Source: Chitinophaga pinensis (GTDB lineage: Bacteria > Pseudomonadota > Gammaproteobacteria > Burkholderiales > SG8-41). From it: DNA of 64,000 nucleotides. Below are positions 51,384 to 59,124 of this stretch, piece after piece. Position 1 is the stretch's first letter; each line of letters opens with the position of its first letter. The notes under the pieces were generated by a model. The model was not told where the DNA came from and ran no database searches. It saw nothing but the letters and a program-made list of their open reading frames with translations. The DNA lies in the NCBI GenBank assembly GCA_943329075.2, contig CALQCM020000002.1:62001-126000 (forward strand), in the 5' to 3' direction. Position numbers and translations under genes: made by a program.

Positions 51384-52091
51384 ATGGCTCTCGCCCCGCT
51401 TGAAATCCAGCGTCACGCCGCGCCGCTGCGCCAGCAGGTGCTCGAACGGCTGCGTGCGGCCATCATTGGGGGCCAGTTGGCGCCGGGCCAGCGCCTGATC
51501 GAGCGCGAATTGACCGAAATGACCGGTGTGTCGCGCACCGTGGTGCGCGAAGTGTTGCGCCAACTCGAATCCGAAGGCCTCGTCGCCATCATTCCGCACA
51601 AGGGCCCGGTCGTGCGTGAACTGTCGGCCGGCGAGGCGCGCGATCTCTATACGATCCGCGGCGCGCTCGAAGGTATTGCCGCGCGCCTCTTCGTCGAACA
51701 CGCGGGCACCGATCAGTTCAAAAATCTGGCGGCGGCGCTCGATGTCGTCGTCGAGGCCTACCGCGACGGCGATGCCGAAAAAATTCTGACGACGAAAAAC
51801 GCCTTCTACGATGTGTTGTTCGAAGGCGCCGCCAGCGAAGTGTTGTCCGGCATGCTGGCGACGTTGCATGCGCGCATCTGGCGCTGGCGCGCATTGGGCC
51901 TCTCGCACCCGGCGCGCTCGGCGTTGCGCCCTGAGGAGAGCATCAAGGGCATGAAGGCCATCCTCGCCGCGATCAAACGGCGCGACGCGGTGGCGGCGGA
52001 GCAGATCACGCGCGATCAGGCCGCGCACGCTGCCGCCGAAGTGTTGCGATTGGTCGAGCAGCCGGCCGGCAAGGCCAGGGAATCCGCCTGA
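51384..52091 (+). CDS. GntR/FCD-family transcriptional regulator
   Basis: A 235-residue regulator. The winged HTH covers residues about 10-75: LRQQVLERLRAAIIGGQLAPGQRLIERELTEMTGVSRTVVREVLRQLESEGLV in outline, with TVVREVL the recognition helix. The FCD ligand domain (about 90-220) has the D-x-x-x-R start DLYTIRGALEG and later His residues in HARIWRWRALGLSHP and DQAAHAAAEV. FCD regulators usually bind small organic acids and repress divergent catabolic genes. It is divergent from the Gfo-creatininase-cupin-dehydrogenase operon, which is its probable target, and is followed by the UGA-containing gene at 52158. Confidence 0.93.
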   Translation: MALAPLEIQRHAAPLRQQVLERLRAAIIGGQLAPGQRLIERELTEMTGVSRTVVREVLRQLESEGLVAIIPHKGPVVRELSAGEARDLYTIRGALEGIAARLFVEHAGTDQFKNLAAALDVVVEAYRDGDAEKILTTKNAFYDVLFEGAASEVLSGMLATLHARIWRWRALGLSHPARSALRPEESIKGMKAILAAIKRRDAVAAEQITRDQAAHAAAEVLRLVEQPAGKARESA

Positions 52092-52157
52092 CACCGGTCG
52101 CATGGCGGCCGCGGATTGAACGAACAATAACGCCGACACCGTCGGCAGGGAGGCAGC

Positions 52158-52718
52158 ATGGCGCGCATCAGTTACATTGATCCTGCAAACATCAAAGAGC
52201 CGCTCGTGCAGCAATGGCTCGACGAAGCCATCGCCGAGGGGCGGCCCGGCCCCGAGAACCAGGCGATCCGCGCGCACCAGCCGGATGTGATGCGTTCTTT
52301 CACGCTGACGCGCAAGATGCTGTTCGACGGCGGCGCCGGCGTGCTCGAACACGAACTGAAAGAACTTGCGCGCGCCTATATTGCACACACCATCGAATGC
52401 GGCTACTGAAGCAACCAGGGCTCCGCGCGGTCCGCGCGGGATGAAAACGATCGCATGGCCGATTTGATGAATTACGCAAAGTCACCGCGTTTCACACCGC
52501 GCGAAAAGCTGGCGCTGCGTTACGCCGACGCCATCATGTATGACCCGACGCAGGCCGACGATGCAATGTGGACCGAACTGCACGCCGAATTCTCCGAGCC
52601 GGAACTGGTCGAGCTCGGGTACTGGATCGGTTTCACCTTCGGCGGCCAGCGCTGGCTGAAAACTCTCGCTACGAAGCAGGGCGAGTTTGCCGCCACGTTG
52701 AAAGCGAAAGCGGACTGA
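52158..52718 (+). CDS. Candidate selenoprotein: AhpD/carboxymuconolactone decarboxylase-like, in-frame UGA
   Basis: One continuous frame of 187 codons is interrupted only by TGA at 52407-52409 (codon 84). The sequence before it ends LARAYIAHTIECGY and that after it continues SNQGSARSA, then LMNYAKSPRFTPREKLALRYADAI and a family-type ELVELGYWIGFTFGGQRW. The two halves together make one full-length carboxymuconolactone decarboxylase/AhpD-like protein. The UGA falls on the second Cys of the redox CxxC motif (here C81-G-Y-U84). A GC-rich hairpin with a GGUCC loop lies 13 bases after it. AhpD-like selenoproteins with CxxU are known from bacterial metagenomes. AGGGAGG precedes the ATG. The alternatives are a nonsense-mutated pseudogene or two small proteins. 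The patatin gene starts 4 bp after the stop. Confidence 0.8.
52410..52440 (+). promoter_or_regulatory. Candidate bacterial SECIS element
   Basis: CCGCGC (52423-52428) pairs with GCGCGG (52434-52439) around loop GGUCC (a seventh pair is possible with loop GUC), and a U-G pair extends the base. The first loop G is 19 bases beyond the UGA. In E. coli fdhF the GGUC loop lies 18 bases beyond the UGA. Stem length, loop GGUC and distance all fit the element recognised by SelB. Confidence 0.72.
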
Positions 52719-52722
52719 AGCC

Positions 52723-53574
52723 GTGCGCGCCTTGATCACGAGCGTTGTCGTTGCATTGCTGCTGGCCGGCTGTGCACTCACGCAACGCGAGTATCCGGAA
52801 CTGGCGACACCGCGTGCGGCGGCTATCGAGCCGCTGCGCGCGCCGCGGCCGCTGGTGGCGCTGGTGCTGGGCGCCGGCGGCTCGCGCGGTTTTGCGCACG
52901 TCGGCGTGATCAAGGCGCTCGAAGCGGCGGGCGTGGTGCCGGATATCGTCGTCGGCAGCAGCGCCGGTGCGGTGGTGGCGGCGCTCTATGCGGGTGGTAA
53001 CAACGCAGTGCAACTGGAGAAACTGGCGCTTGAGGTCGAGGACAGCGAACTCGTCGATATCACCTTCTTCGGTCCGGGCCGCGTACGCGGCGAAGCGCTG
53101 CAGAATTACGTCAACCGCGTGCTCGACAATCGCTCGATCGAAGCCATGCCGCGTTCTTTTGCGGTGGTGGCGACCGAACGCGTTGAAAAACGCATGACGG
53201 TATTTAATCGTGGCAACGCCGGACTGGCGGTGCGCGCCTCGGCCAGCATTCCCGATGTGTTCTGGCCGGTGCTGATTGCCGGCGTCGAATACGTGGACGG
53301 CGGATTGACGAGTCGCGTGCCGGTATCCGTCGCGCGGCGCATGGGCGGCGATGTCGTGATCGCCGTTGATGTTTCGTTTCGCGGCAGCAACGAGGTGGAA
53401 CAGGCCGATGTTCCCATACGGCCCGACACGCCGCGCACGCGTTCACTCGATTTCTCCGCCAAGCTTGAAAGCATCGCGGCGGGTGAGACGGCCGGACGCG
53501 CCGCAGTCCCGGCGATCCGTGCACGCATTGCCGAAGCCGAACGTCTTCGCCCACGGTTGGCCGAACTGCGTTAG
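52723..53574 (+). CDS. Patatin-like phospholipase lipoprotein
   Basis: A 283-residue lipoprotein. GTG start and lipobox LLLAGC with the Cys at residue 17. The patatin domain (about 43-240) has the oxyanion loop GAGGSRGFAHVG, the nucleophile Ser80 in GSSAG, and the catalytic Asp in VDGGLTSRVP. It resembles RssA-type patatins with an added lipid anchor. Expected activity is lipid acyl hydrolysis at the cell envelope. It starts 4 bp after the UGA-containing gene and is probably co-transcribed with it. Confidence 0.92.
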   Translation: MRALITSVVVALLLAGCALTQREYPELATPRAAAIEPLRAPRPLVALVLGAGGSRGFAHVGVIKALEAAGVVPDIVVGSSAGAVVAALYAGGNNAVQLEKLALEVEDSELVDITFFGPGRVRGEALQNYVNRVLDNRSIEAMPRSFAVVATERVEKRMTVFNRGNAGLAVRASASIPDVFWPVLIAGVEYVDGGLTSRVPVSVARRMGGDVVIAVDVSFRGSNEVEQADVPIRPDTPRTRSLDFSAKLESIAAGETAGRAAVPAIRARIAEAERLRPRLAELR

Positions 53575-53588
53575 TCCGCAGTTCGTAG

Positions 53589-53615
53589 CCCGGAAGCAGC
53601 GCAGCGTATTCCGGG
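53589..53615. repeat. Short REP-like palindrome
   Basis: CCCGGAA...TTCCGGG frames a GCAGCGCAGCG core after GTAG. The pattern GTAGCCCGGA-(A/T)GCAGCGCAGCG-TATTCCGGG is a repeat met in many proteobacterial genomes. It lies between the convergent patatin and rhomboid genes. Confidence 0.65.
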
Positions 53616-53631
53616 AACGAGATCCAAAATC

Positions 53632-54789
53632 CTATTTCTTCGCCTGCCGCTCGCGGTATTCCTGCAATGCCGTTTCGGTAGCGGCGCGTTTATCCAGAAA
53701 ATTCTGCCGGCTGGCCGGCGTGCCGGCGTCGAGAAAATCCGCCAGCGCTGCAGTCATGTCGCGCCGCGCCTGCGCGTAGCGCAGCAGAATGTCATAGTCG
53801 CGGCGCAACGGCGCATGCGCGTCGAGTTCGACGGCCGACAAACGCGTGACCGCTTCATCCCATGCCGGCAGCAGATTTTGACGTAAATCCGTGAGGACGC
53901 TTTTGTCATCGCCTTTGCTGTCGCGCGCGCGTTTGGCCATGCTCTCGAACGCCGTGCTCAGTTTGCGCTCGTCGGCAACGAAGGCGTCGATGGCTTTCTG
54001 CAGGGCGAGGGCTTCACGATAGACGCGCGAAGTGTCGGGGGCAAAATGCGCCGCCGACGGCAGTGCGACCGCGGCGATCAAGACGGCCAGCGCGATGCGC
54101 CGCGTGTGGCCGGCGGCGCGCGCCTGCGCTTCCAGTGGTCGCGCGCCGATGCAGCCCATGAGGAAGCCGGCTGCAAGGCCGCCCAGATGCGCGGCATTGT
54201 CGATGCCCGAGGCGGCGAAGCCGTAAAACAGCGAATAGGTGACGAAGATCGAAGTGCTAATGCGCAGGCGGTTCATCATCGCTGGCGGAATCGAACCGCG
54301 CTGGCGCAGCGTGTAGGCAAGCAGTGCGCCGAAGACGCCGAATACTGCCCCCGAGGCGCCCACACTGACCGTTTCGTTGTGCCACAGCATGCTGGCGAAA
54401 CTGCCGCAGACGCCGGCGAACAGATAGATGGCGGCAAACCATGCGTTGCCGAACAGCCGTTCAGAAAGCCGGCCGCAGTCCCACAGTGCCCACATGTTGA
54501 AGAGCAGATGCAGAATGCCGGCGTGGACGAAGGTGCAGGTGGCGAGCCTCCACCACTCGCCACCGCTGGTCAGCGGCCCGAAGTTGGCGCCGAACTTCAG
54601 ATAGTCGTCCGGGCGGCCACCGAGGATGGCGATACCCGTCGCGATCATGATGCCAAAAACAAGAACGTTCAGTGCGACCAGCGCCGGCGTGATGTAGACG
54701 CGCGGCGTCGCGTTGTGCAGGCGCTGTGCAAACTCGATCTCGGCGAGGTGATCCGGGGCGGCGTCGGTGTTCATTTCTGTATTATGCAT
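53632..54789 (-). CDS. Rhomboid-family intramembrane serine protease
   Basis: A 385-residue membrane protein. Six core helices over residues about 34-215 contain HLLFNMWAL (N98), the catalytic GASG (Ser146) and NAAHLGGLAAG (His201), a complete Ser/His dyad. The C-terminal third (about 225-385) is soluble and helical, with no known domain. It cleaves membrane-embedded substrates, which cannot be told here. The ATG at 54789 overlaps the GluQ-RS stop. An ATG five codons later (54774) is equally possible. It is likely co-transcribed with the upstream gluQ gene. Confidence 0.93.
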   Translation of the reverse strand: MHNTEMNTDAAPDHLAEIEFAQRLHNATPRVYITPALVALNVLVFGIMIATGIAILGGRPDDYLKFGANFGPLTSGGEWWRLATCTFVHAGILHLLFNMWALWDCGRLSERLFGNAWFAAIYLFAGVCGSFASMLWHNETVSVGASGAVFGVFGALLAYTLRQRGSIPPAMMNRLRISTSIFVTYSLFYGFAASGIDNAAHLGGLAAGFLMGCIGARPLEAQARAAGHTRRIALAVLIAAVALPSAAHFAPDTSRVYREALALQKAIDAFVADERKLSTAFESMAKRARDSKGDDKSVLTDLRQNLLPAWDEAVTRLSAVELDAHAPLRRDYDILLRYAQARRDMTAALADFLDAGTPASRQNFLDKRAATETALQEYRERQAKK

Positions 54790-55678
54790 GCGCGCCGTCC
54801 AGCGGCCCGACCCGTGAGCGCGGAATCTTTTCGCGGCGCCAGTTTTCGGCCGTCCATTGCCATAGTGCAGGGACCGAATCGAGCGCGGGCGGTTGCTGGC
54901 CGAGGAAGCGCAAGGCGTCGATCAGCGCCGGCAGTGCGTTACTGCGCTCGATGGCTGGTGCGCGTGTTTGTTTGCTGAGTTTTTCTCCGGCCGCATTCAC
55001 GGCGACCGGCAGGTGCAGATACTGCGGTGTCGGCAGGTTGAGCAGCTTCTGCAGATAAATCTGGCGCGGCGTCGAGTCGAGCAGGTCGGCGCCGCGCACG
55101 ACATGCGTGATGCCCGCTTCGGCATCGTCGACGACGACGGCGAGTTGATAGGCATAGAGGTTGTCGGCGCGGTAGAGCACAAAGTCGCCGATCTCCGTTT
55201 CGAGGTTTTGTTCGATGCGGCCCTGCACGGCATCGTCGAAGGCAATGCGCGCGCCGCGCGTGTCGACACGCCAGGCGCGTGCCGGCCTGCTGCCGATGTC
55301 ATGGCGGCAGGTGCCCGGATAGACCGGCCCTTCGATGCCGCGCAGCGCCGAGTCGGCGACTTCGCGGCGCGTGCAGGCGCAGCGATAAGCCAGCTTGTGC
55401 TCGCGCAGTTGATGCAGGGCGGCGTGATAAGCGTCGTCCCGTTGGCTTTGAAAAACGATTGCACCATCGTGCTGCATGCCGCAGGCGGCGAGTGTGGCGA
55501 GAATTGCTTCGGTGGCGCCGGCAACACTGCGCGGTGTGTCAACGTCTTCAATGCGCAGCAGCCATGCGCCGCCGTGTTGTCGCGCGTCGGCGTAACTGGC
55601 GACGGCCGCGATCAGCGAACCGAAATGCAGCGGTCCGGTCGGTGAGGGCGCAAAGCGGCCGCGATAAGTGGAGGGCAT
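54782..55678 (-). CDS. gluQ: Glutamyl-Q tRNA(Asp) synthetase
   Basis: A 298-residue paralogue of the GluRS catalytic core. FAPSPTGPLHFGSL is the HIGH-type signature, and KLSKQ stands for KMSKS. Zinc ligands appear as CACTRREV, a Tyr (VYPG) and CRHD. The anticodon-binding domain of GluRS is absent, as expected. It transfers Glu onto queuosine in tRNA-Asp. I start it at 55678 (MPSTYRGRFAPSP), the family start. An ATG at 55696 would add six residues. It is divergent from the alcohol dehydrogenase gene. Confidence 0.93.
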   Translation of the reverse strand: MPSTYRGRFAPSPTGPLHFGSLIAAVASYADARQHGGAWLLRIEDVDTPRSVAGATEAILATLAACGMQHDGAIVFQSQRDDAYHAALHQLREHKLAYRCACTRREVADSALRGIEGPVYPGTCRHDIGSRPARAWRVDTRGARIAFDDAVQGRIEQNLETEIGDFVLYRADNLYAYQLAVVVDDAEAGITHVVRGADLLDSTPRQIYLQKLLNLPTPQYLHLPVAVNAAGEKLSKQTRAPAIERSNALPALIDALRFLGQQPPALDSVPALWQWTAENWRREKIPRSRVGPLDGAHA

Positions 55679-55725
55679 ATTTGATAGTATAGCCATCAAA
55701 CATAAATCATCACGATGGAGCGGCA

Positions 55726-56835
55726 ATGAAAGTTCAGGCAGCAGTCGCAACAAAGGCCGGCGCAGCGTTGACGATCGAAACCGTCGATCTCGACGGCCCG
55801 CGCGCCGGCGAGGTGCTGGTCGAAATCAAAGCCACCGGCATTTGCCACACCGATGAATTCACGCGTTCCGGCGCCGACCCCGAAGGACTGTTTCCGGCGA
55901 TCCTCGGCCATGAAGGCGCGGGTGTGGTCGTCGACATCGGTGCCGGCGTGACCAGCCTGAAGAAAGGCGATCACGTGATTCCGCTCTACACACCGGAATG
56001 CCGGCAGTGCGAATACTGTCTGTCCGGCAAGACCAATCTGTGCCAGGCCATCCGCACCACACAAGGCCAGGGCGTGATGCCCGACGGCTCGAGCCGTTTC
56101 TCCATCGGTGGCGAGAAGATCTTTCACTACATGGGGACATCTACATTTGCCAATTACACCGTAGTGCCGGAGATCGCGCTGGCGAAAATCCGCGAAGACG
56201 CGCCCTTTGACAAGGTCTGCTACATCGGCTGCGGTGTCACCACCGGCATCGGCGCGGTGATCAACACGGCGAAAGTCGAGCCGGGGGCGAACGTGGTGGT
56301 GTTCGGTCTGGGTGGCATCGGGCTTAACGTGATTCAGGGCGCGCGTTTGGCGGGTGCGAACATGATCATCGGCGTCGATCTCAATCCGTCACGCAAAACG
56401 CTCGCCGAGAAATTCGGCATGACGCATTTCGTCAATCCGAAAGAAGCCGGCAGCGATCTCGTCGCCTATCTCGTCAATCTGACCAGGGGCGGCGCCGATT
56501 ACAGCTTCGAATGCATCGGCAACGTCGAAGTGATGCGGCAGGCGCTCGAATGCTGTCACAAGGGCTGGGGCGTGTCGGTGATCATCGGTGTGGCCGGCGC
56601 CGGACAGGAAATCAAAACGCGGCCGTTTCAGCTCGTCACCGGTCGTGTCTGGAAGGGCACCGCCTTCGGCGGCGCCAAGGGCCGTCGCGATGTGCCGAAA
56701 ATCGTCGACTGGTATATGGACGGCAAGATCAACATTGACGACTTGATCACGCACAAGCTGGCACTGGCCGATATCAACCGCGGCTTCGACCTCATGCACT
56801 CCGGGGAGTCGATTCGCAGCGTGGTGGTTTTTTAA
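55726..56835 (+). CDS. frmA: S-(hydroxymethyl)glutathione dehydrogenase / class III alcohol dehydrogenase
   Basis: A 369-residue zinc enzyme. Catalytic ligands are C40 (GICHTDEF) and H62-E63 (GHEGAG), with the third Cys in YIGCGVTTGIGA. The structural zinc site is C92, C95, C98 and C106. NAD loop GLGGIGLNVIQGAR follows. RPFQLVTGRVWKGTAFGG is the class III hallmark. It oxidises the glutathione adduct of formaldehyde. Its promoter must lie in the 47 bp shared with gluQ. A palindromic repeat follows. Confidence 0.95.
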   Translation: MKVQAAVATKAGAALTIETVDLDGPRAGEVLVEIKATGICHTDEFTRSGADPEGLFPAILGHEGAGVVVDIGAGVTSLKKGDHVIPLYTPECRQCEYCLSGKTNLCQAIRTTQGQGVMPDGSSRFSIGGEKIFHYMGTSTFANYTVVPEIALAKIREDAPFDKVCYIGCGVTTGIGAVINTAKVEPGANVVVFGLGGIGLNVIQGARLAGANMIIGVDLNPSRKTLAEKFGMTHFVNPKEAGSDLVAYLVNLTRGGADYSFECIGNVEVMRQALECCHKGWGVSVIIGVAGAGQEIKTRPFQLVTGRVWKGTAFGGAKGRRDVPKIVDWYMDGKINIDDLITHKLALADINRGFDLMHSGESIRSVVVF

Positions 56836-56871
56836 TCGGTGTTTGAGGTATAGCGTTGTGCGTGCAAAACC

Positions 56872-56951
56872 GTCATTCCCGCGCAGGCGGGAATCCAGGT
56901 TTTCAGGCGGCGCTTTTGCTTCTTCTGGACTCCCGCCTGCGCGGGAGCGAC
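56872..56951. repeat. Paired palindromic (dRS3-like) repeat, copy 3
   Basis: The left module ATTCCCGCGCAGGCGGGAAT (ATTCCC-N8-GGGAAT) and right module CTCCCGCCTGCGCGGGAG face each other as in copies 1 and 2. It sits between convergent frmA and the phosphoesterase gene, where it can also work as a transcription stop. Confidence 0.85.
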
Positions 56952-56979
56952 GAAGGTGCTGCCGCAACTTGTTGCCGGT

Positions 56980-57966
56980 TTATGGCGCTTTCGCCGCTGG
57001 TTTCCACACCGGCATATTCTCCGGAATGTAGACCGGCTGATAGCTGAACAGATCCGGATTGTCGGTGTCGATATGCACCAGCGTGCCGTGCACATCGGCG
57101 TCGCCGTGCACCATGATGCGCGTGACGTTGATGATGCGACGGCGGCCCGGCCCGTAGAGCGGTTGATCGATCACCAGATGATGGCGGTCACCGCCGACGA
57201 GCAAGACCGGTTTGCCGAAAGCCATCGACTGCTGCCTGAACAGATTGAGCGTGTCGTTGAAGCCGGAGCGCGCGTCCTGGTCGTTTTCCTTTTCATACGC
57301 GAGATCGGCCTGAAAGAAAAAGACGATGCCAGGCGCGTTGATTTCGCGGGCGCGCGCAAAGGCGGCGCTGATCCACGCCAGATTGGCGGCGTTGCGTTCG
57401 ATGTATTCGTTGACCGCCGCCTGGTCGCGCTGCAGATTGTTGTTGCTGCCGACAATGTGCACGCTGGCGAATACCACGGCGGCTTTTTCCCAGCGCGCGT
57501 TTTCGACGTACTTCGCATATTTCGGATCGACCGACTGGTGCAGCAAGGGTATTTTCGAGCGGCCGAGGCTGCCCGGTGCCGCATACATCAGCCGCCGCAG
57601 CGTGGCGAGCCGCTCGATCGGATCGTAACCGCCGTTATTGGCACGGTGGCAGTCCGTCCATTCGTTGTCACCCGGTGTGTAGACCAGCGGCTGCTCGAAA
57701 CGGTTGAATTGTTCGAGTGCGCGCTGAAAAACCTCGTCGGTGCAAGGCGTGTCGCCGCTTTTGATGTCGCCAAGGTGTACCGTGAACGCGGGTTTCAAGC
57801 GGTTGGTGCGCGCAATCAGGCGCCCGAATCCGGCCTCGTCGCGCGGCAGTGTGTAAGGCGTGTCCCCCAGCGCCATGAAACTGAAGCGCTCGGCGCGCAC
57901 TGCGCTTAGCGGCATTGCGGTCAGCAGTCCGAGCAATGCAATATTCAGCAGTCGTGAAATTTTCAA
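56980..57966 (-). CDS. Secreted calcineurin-like phosphoesterase-type protein
   Basis: A 328-residue protein. I start at TTG 57966 since it opens a classic signal peptide (LKISRLLNIALLGLLTAMPL then AVRA/E), while the ATG at 58062 would add a poor 32-residue extension overlapping the Bug gene. The mature part has GDTPY, HLGDIKSG, PGDNEW and GGDRHH, in the order of metallophosphoesterase metal-binding motifs (D-x-H, GD, GDNE, GGDxHH). The first motif is D-T-P rather than D-x-H, so metal binding or activity may be altered. The substrate is unknown. It lies 40 bp downstream of a Bug receptor gene. Confidence 0.75.
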   Translation of the reverse strand: MKISRLLNIALLGLLTAMPLSAVRAERFSFMALGDTPYTLPRDEAGFGRLIARTNRLKPAFTVHLGDIKSGDTPCTDEVFQRALEQFNRFEQPLVYTPGDNEWTDCHRANNGGYDPIERLATLRRLMYAAPGSLGRSKIPLLHQSVDPKYAKYVENARWEKAAVVFASVHIVGSNNNLQRDQAAVNEYIERNAANLAWISAAFARAREINAPGIVFFFQADLAYEKENDQDARSGFNDTLNLFRQQSMAFGKPVLLVGGDRHHLVIDQPLYGPGRRRIINVTRIMVHGDADVHGTLVHIDTDNPDLFSYQPVYIPENMPVWKPAAKAP

Positions 57967-58006
57967 TTGGGATCCGGTTGGCGCCGCAGTGGTGAAACGG
58001 TACGGA

Positions 58007-59044
58007 TTACTCGGCACCAATGCCGGCGCTGCGGATGACTTTATCCCACTTCGCAATTTCACTGCCCAGAAAGCGCTCGAATTCCGGCGGCGAGCTGCCG
58101 AAAATTTCGAGGCCCTGTGCGGCGAGACGTTCCTGCAGGTGGGGCGTTTTCAGTGCGCGAGCGGTATCGGTTTGAATTCTGTGGATGACCTTATCCGTCG
58201 TGCCGGCCGGCGCCAGCATGCCGTACCAGGTTGCGTATTCGAAGCCGGGCACGGTTTCGGCCACCGCCGGTATTTCGGGGGCGAGCGGCGAGCGCTTCAG
58301 ACTGCTGATGCCGAGCGCCTTGATTCTGCCCGATTTCACATGCGGCAAAACGCTAGCCATGTTGGTCAGCAATACCTGGGCTTCGTTGGACAGCAATGCG
58401 TTGGTGGCGAGACCCGCGCTCTTGTATGGAATATGCAGCAGGTCGATGCCCGCACTGTACTTCAGCAGTTCCGAACCGAGGTGGGTGGCGCTGCCCGTAC
58501 CGGCGGAGGCGTAGGTCAGCTTGCCGGGCTGCGCCTTCGCCAGTGCGACCAGTTCGCGCACCGAATTCGCCGCCACCGATGCGTGCACGGCGAGCAGACT
58601 GGGCTGGCTGGCAATCAGTGTGATGCAGGCAAAGTCGCGCCTGATGTCAAAGCCGAGGTTTTTATACAGTGCCGGTGAAATCGCGATCGACGAACTCGAA
58701 ACGAGCAGCGTATAACCGTCAGCCGGCGCGCGTGCAACCAGTGCGGTGCCGACGGTGCTGCCGGCGCCCGGGCGGTTGTCGATGACAACCGACTGGCCCC
58801 ATAAATCACTTAACGCCGTTGCCACGATGCGGCCGACGATGTCGCTGCCGCCTCCGGGCGCCAACGGCACCACCATGCGCAGTGGCTTCGCGGGGAATTC
58901 CGGCGCGCGGTTGAAGTTTGCGTGGACCGTCCCCTGGGCGCCTGCAAGAACCGGTGCAAACAGGCATGCGATGGCGACAAACCGGCCGGAAAACTGCGCA
59001 ATCCGGCGGTCGCGGCGTAAAAAATGGGCTGTTAGAATCTGCAT
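58007..59044 (-). CDS. Bug/TctC-family solute-binding protein
   Basis: A 345-residue receptor, slightly longer than the other three because of an N-terminal cytoplasmic-like stretch before the signal core (FVAIACLFAPVLAGAQG). The mature part has EFPAKPLRMVVPLAPGGGSD, DNRPGAGST, and HIPYKSAGLAT where most have HIPYKGG. It lacks neighbouring permease genes. It is divergent from pabB with about 80 bp between. The ligand is unknown. Confidence 0.92.
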   Translation of the reverse strand: MQILTAHFLRRDRRIAQFSGRFVAIACLFAPVLAGAQGTVHANFNRAPEFPAKPLRMVVPLAPGGGSDIVGRIVATALSDLWGQSVVIDNRPGAGSTVGTALVARAPADGYTLLVSSSSIAISPALYKNLGFDIRRDFACITLIASQPSLLAVHASVAANSVRELVALAKAQPGKLTYASAGTGSATHLGSELLKYSAGIDLLHIPYKSAGLATNALLSNEAQVLLTNMASVLPHVKSGRIKALGISSLKRSPLAPEIPAVAETVPGFEYATWYGMLAPAGTTDKVIHRIQTDTARALKTPHLQERLAAQGLEIFGSSPPEFERFLGSEIAKWDKVIRSAGIGAE

Positions 59045-59124
59045 TCACGACATTCTGACGAGAAAATGTTACGAACTGGTTACGGCGGCCCCGGTAACCG
59101 ACGATAGCGGAAGACTGACCATCC

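Noticed and set aside
52158..52454. Treating the carboxymuconolactone decarboxylase region as two separate small genes or a pseudogene
   Set aside because: Both parts are in one frame, similarity appears continuous across the TGA, the TGA falls on a redox Cys position and a SECIS-like hairpin follows. No frameshift or other damage is seen.
53589..53615. Intrinsic terminator between patatin and rhomboid genes
   Set aside because: The dyad has short arms, a long loop and no T-run. Its sequence matches a common dispersed repeat instead.
57967..58062. ATG start at 58062 for the phosphoesterase-like gene
   Set aside because: It would overlap the Bug gene by 56 bp and bury the signal peptide behind 32 polar residues. 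The TTG at 57966 opens the signal peptide directly.
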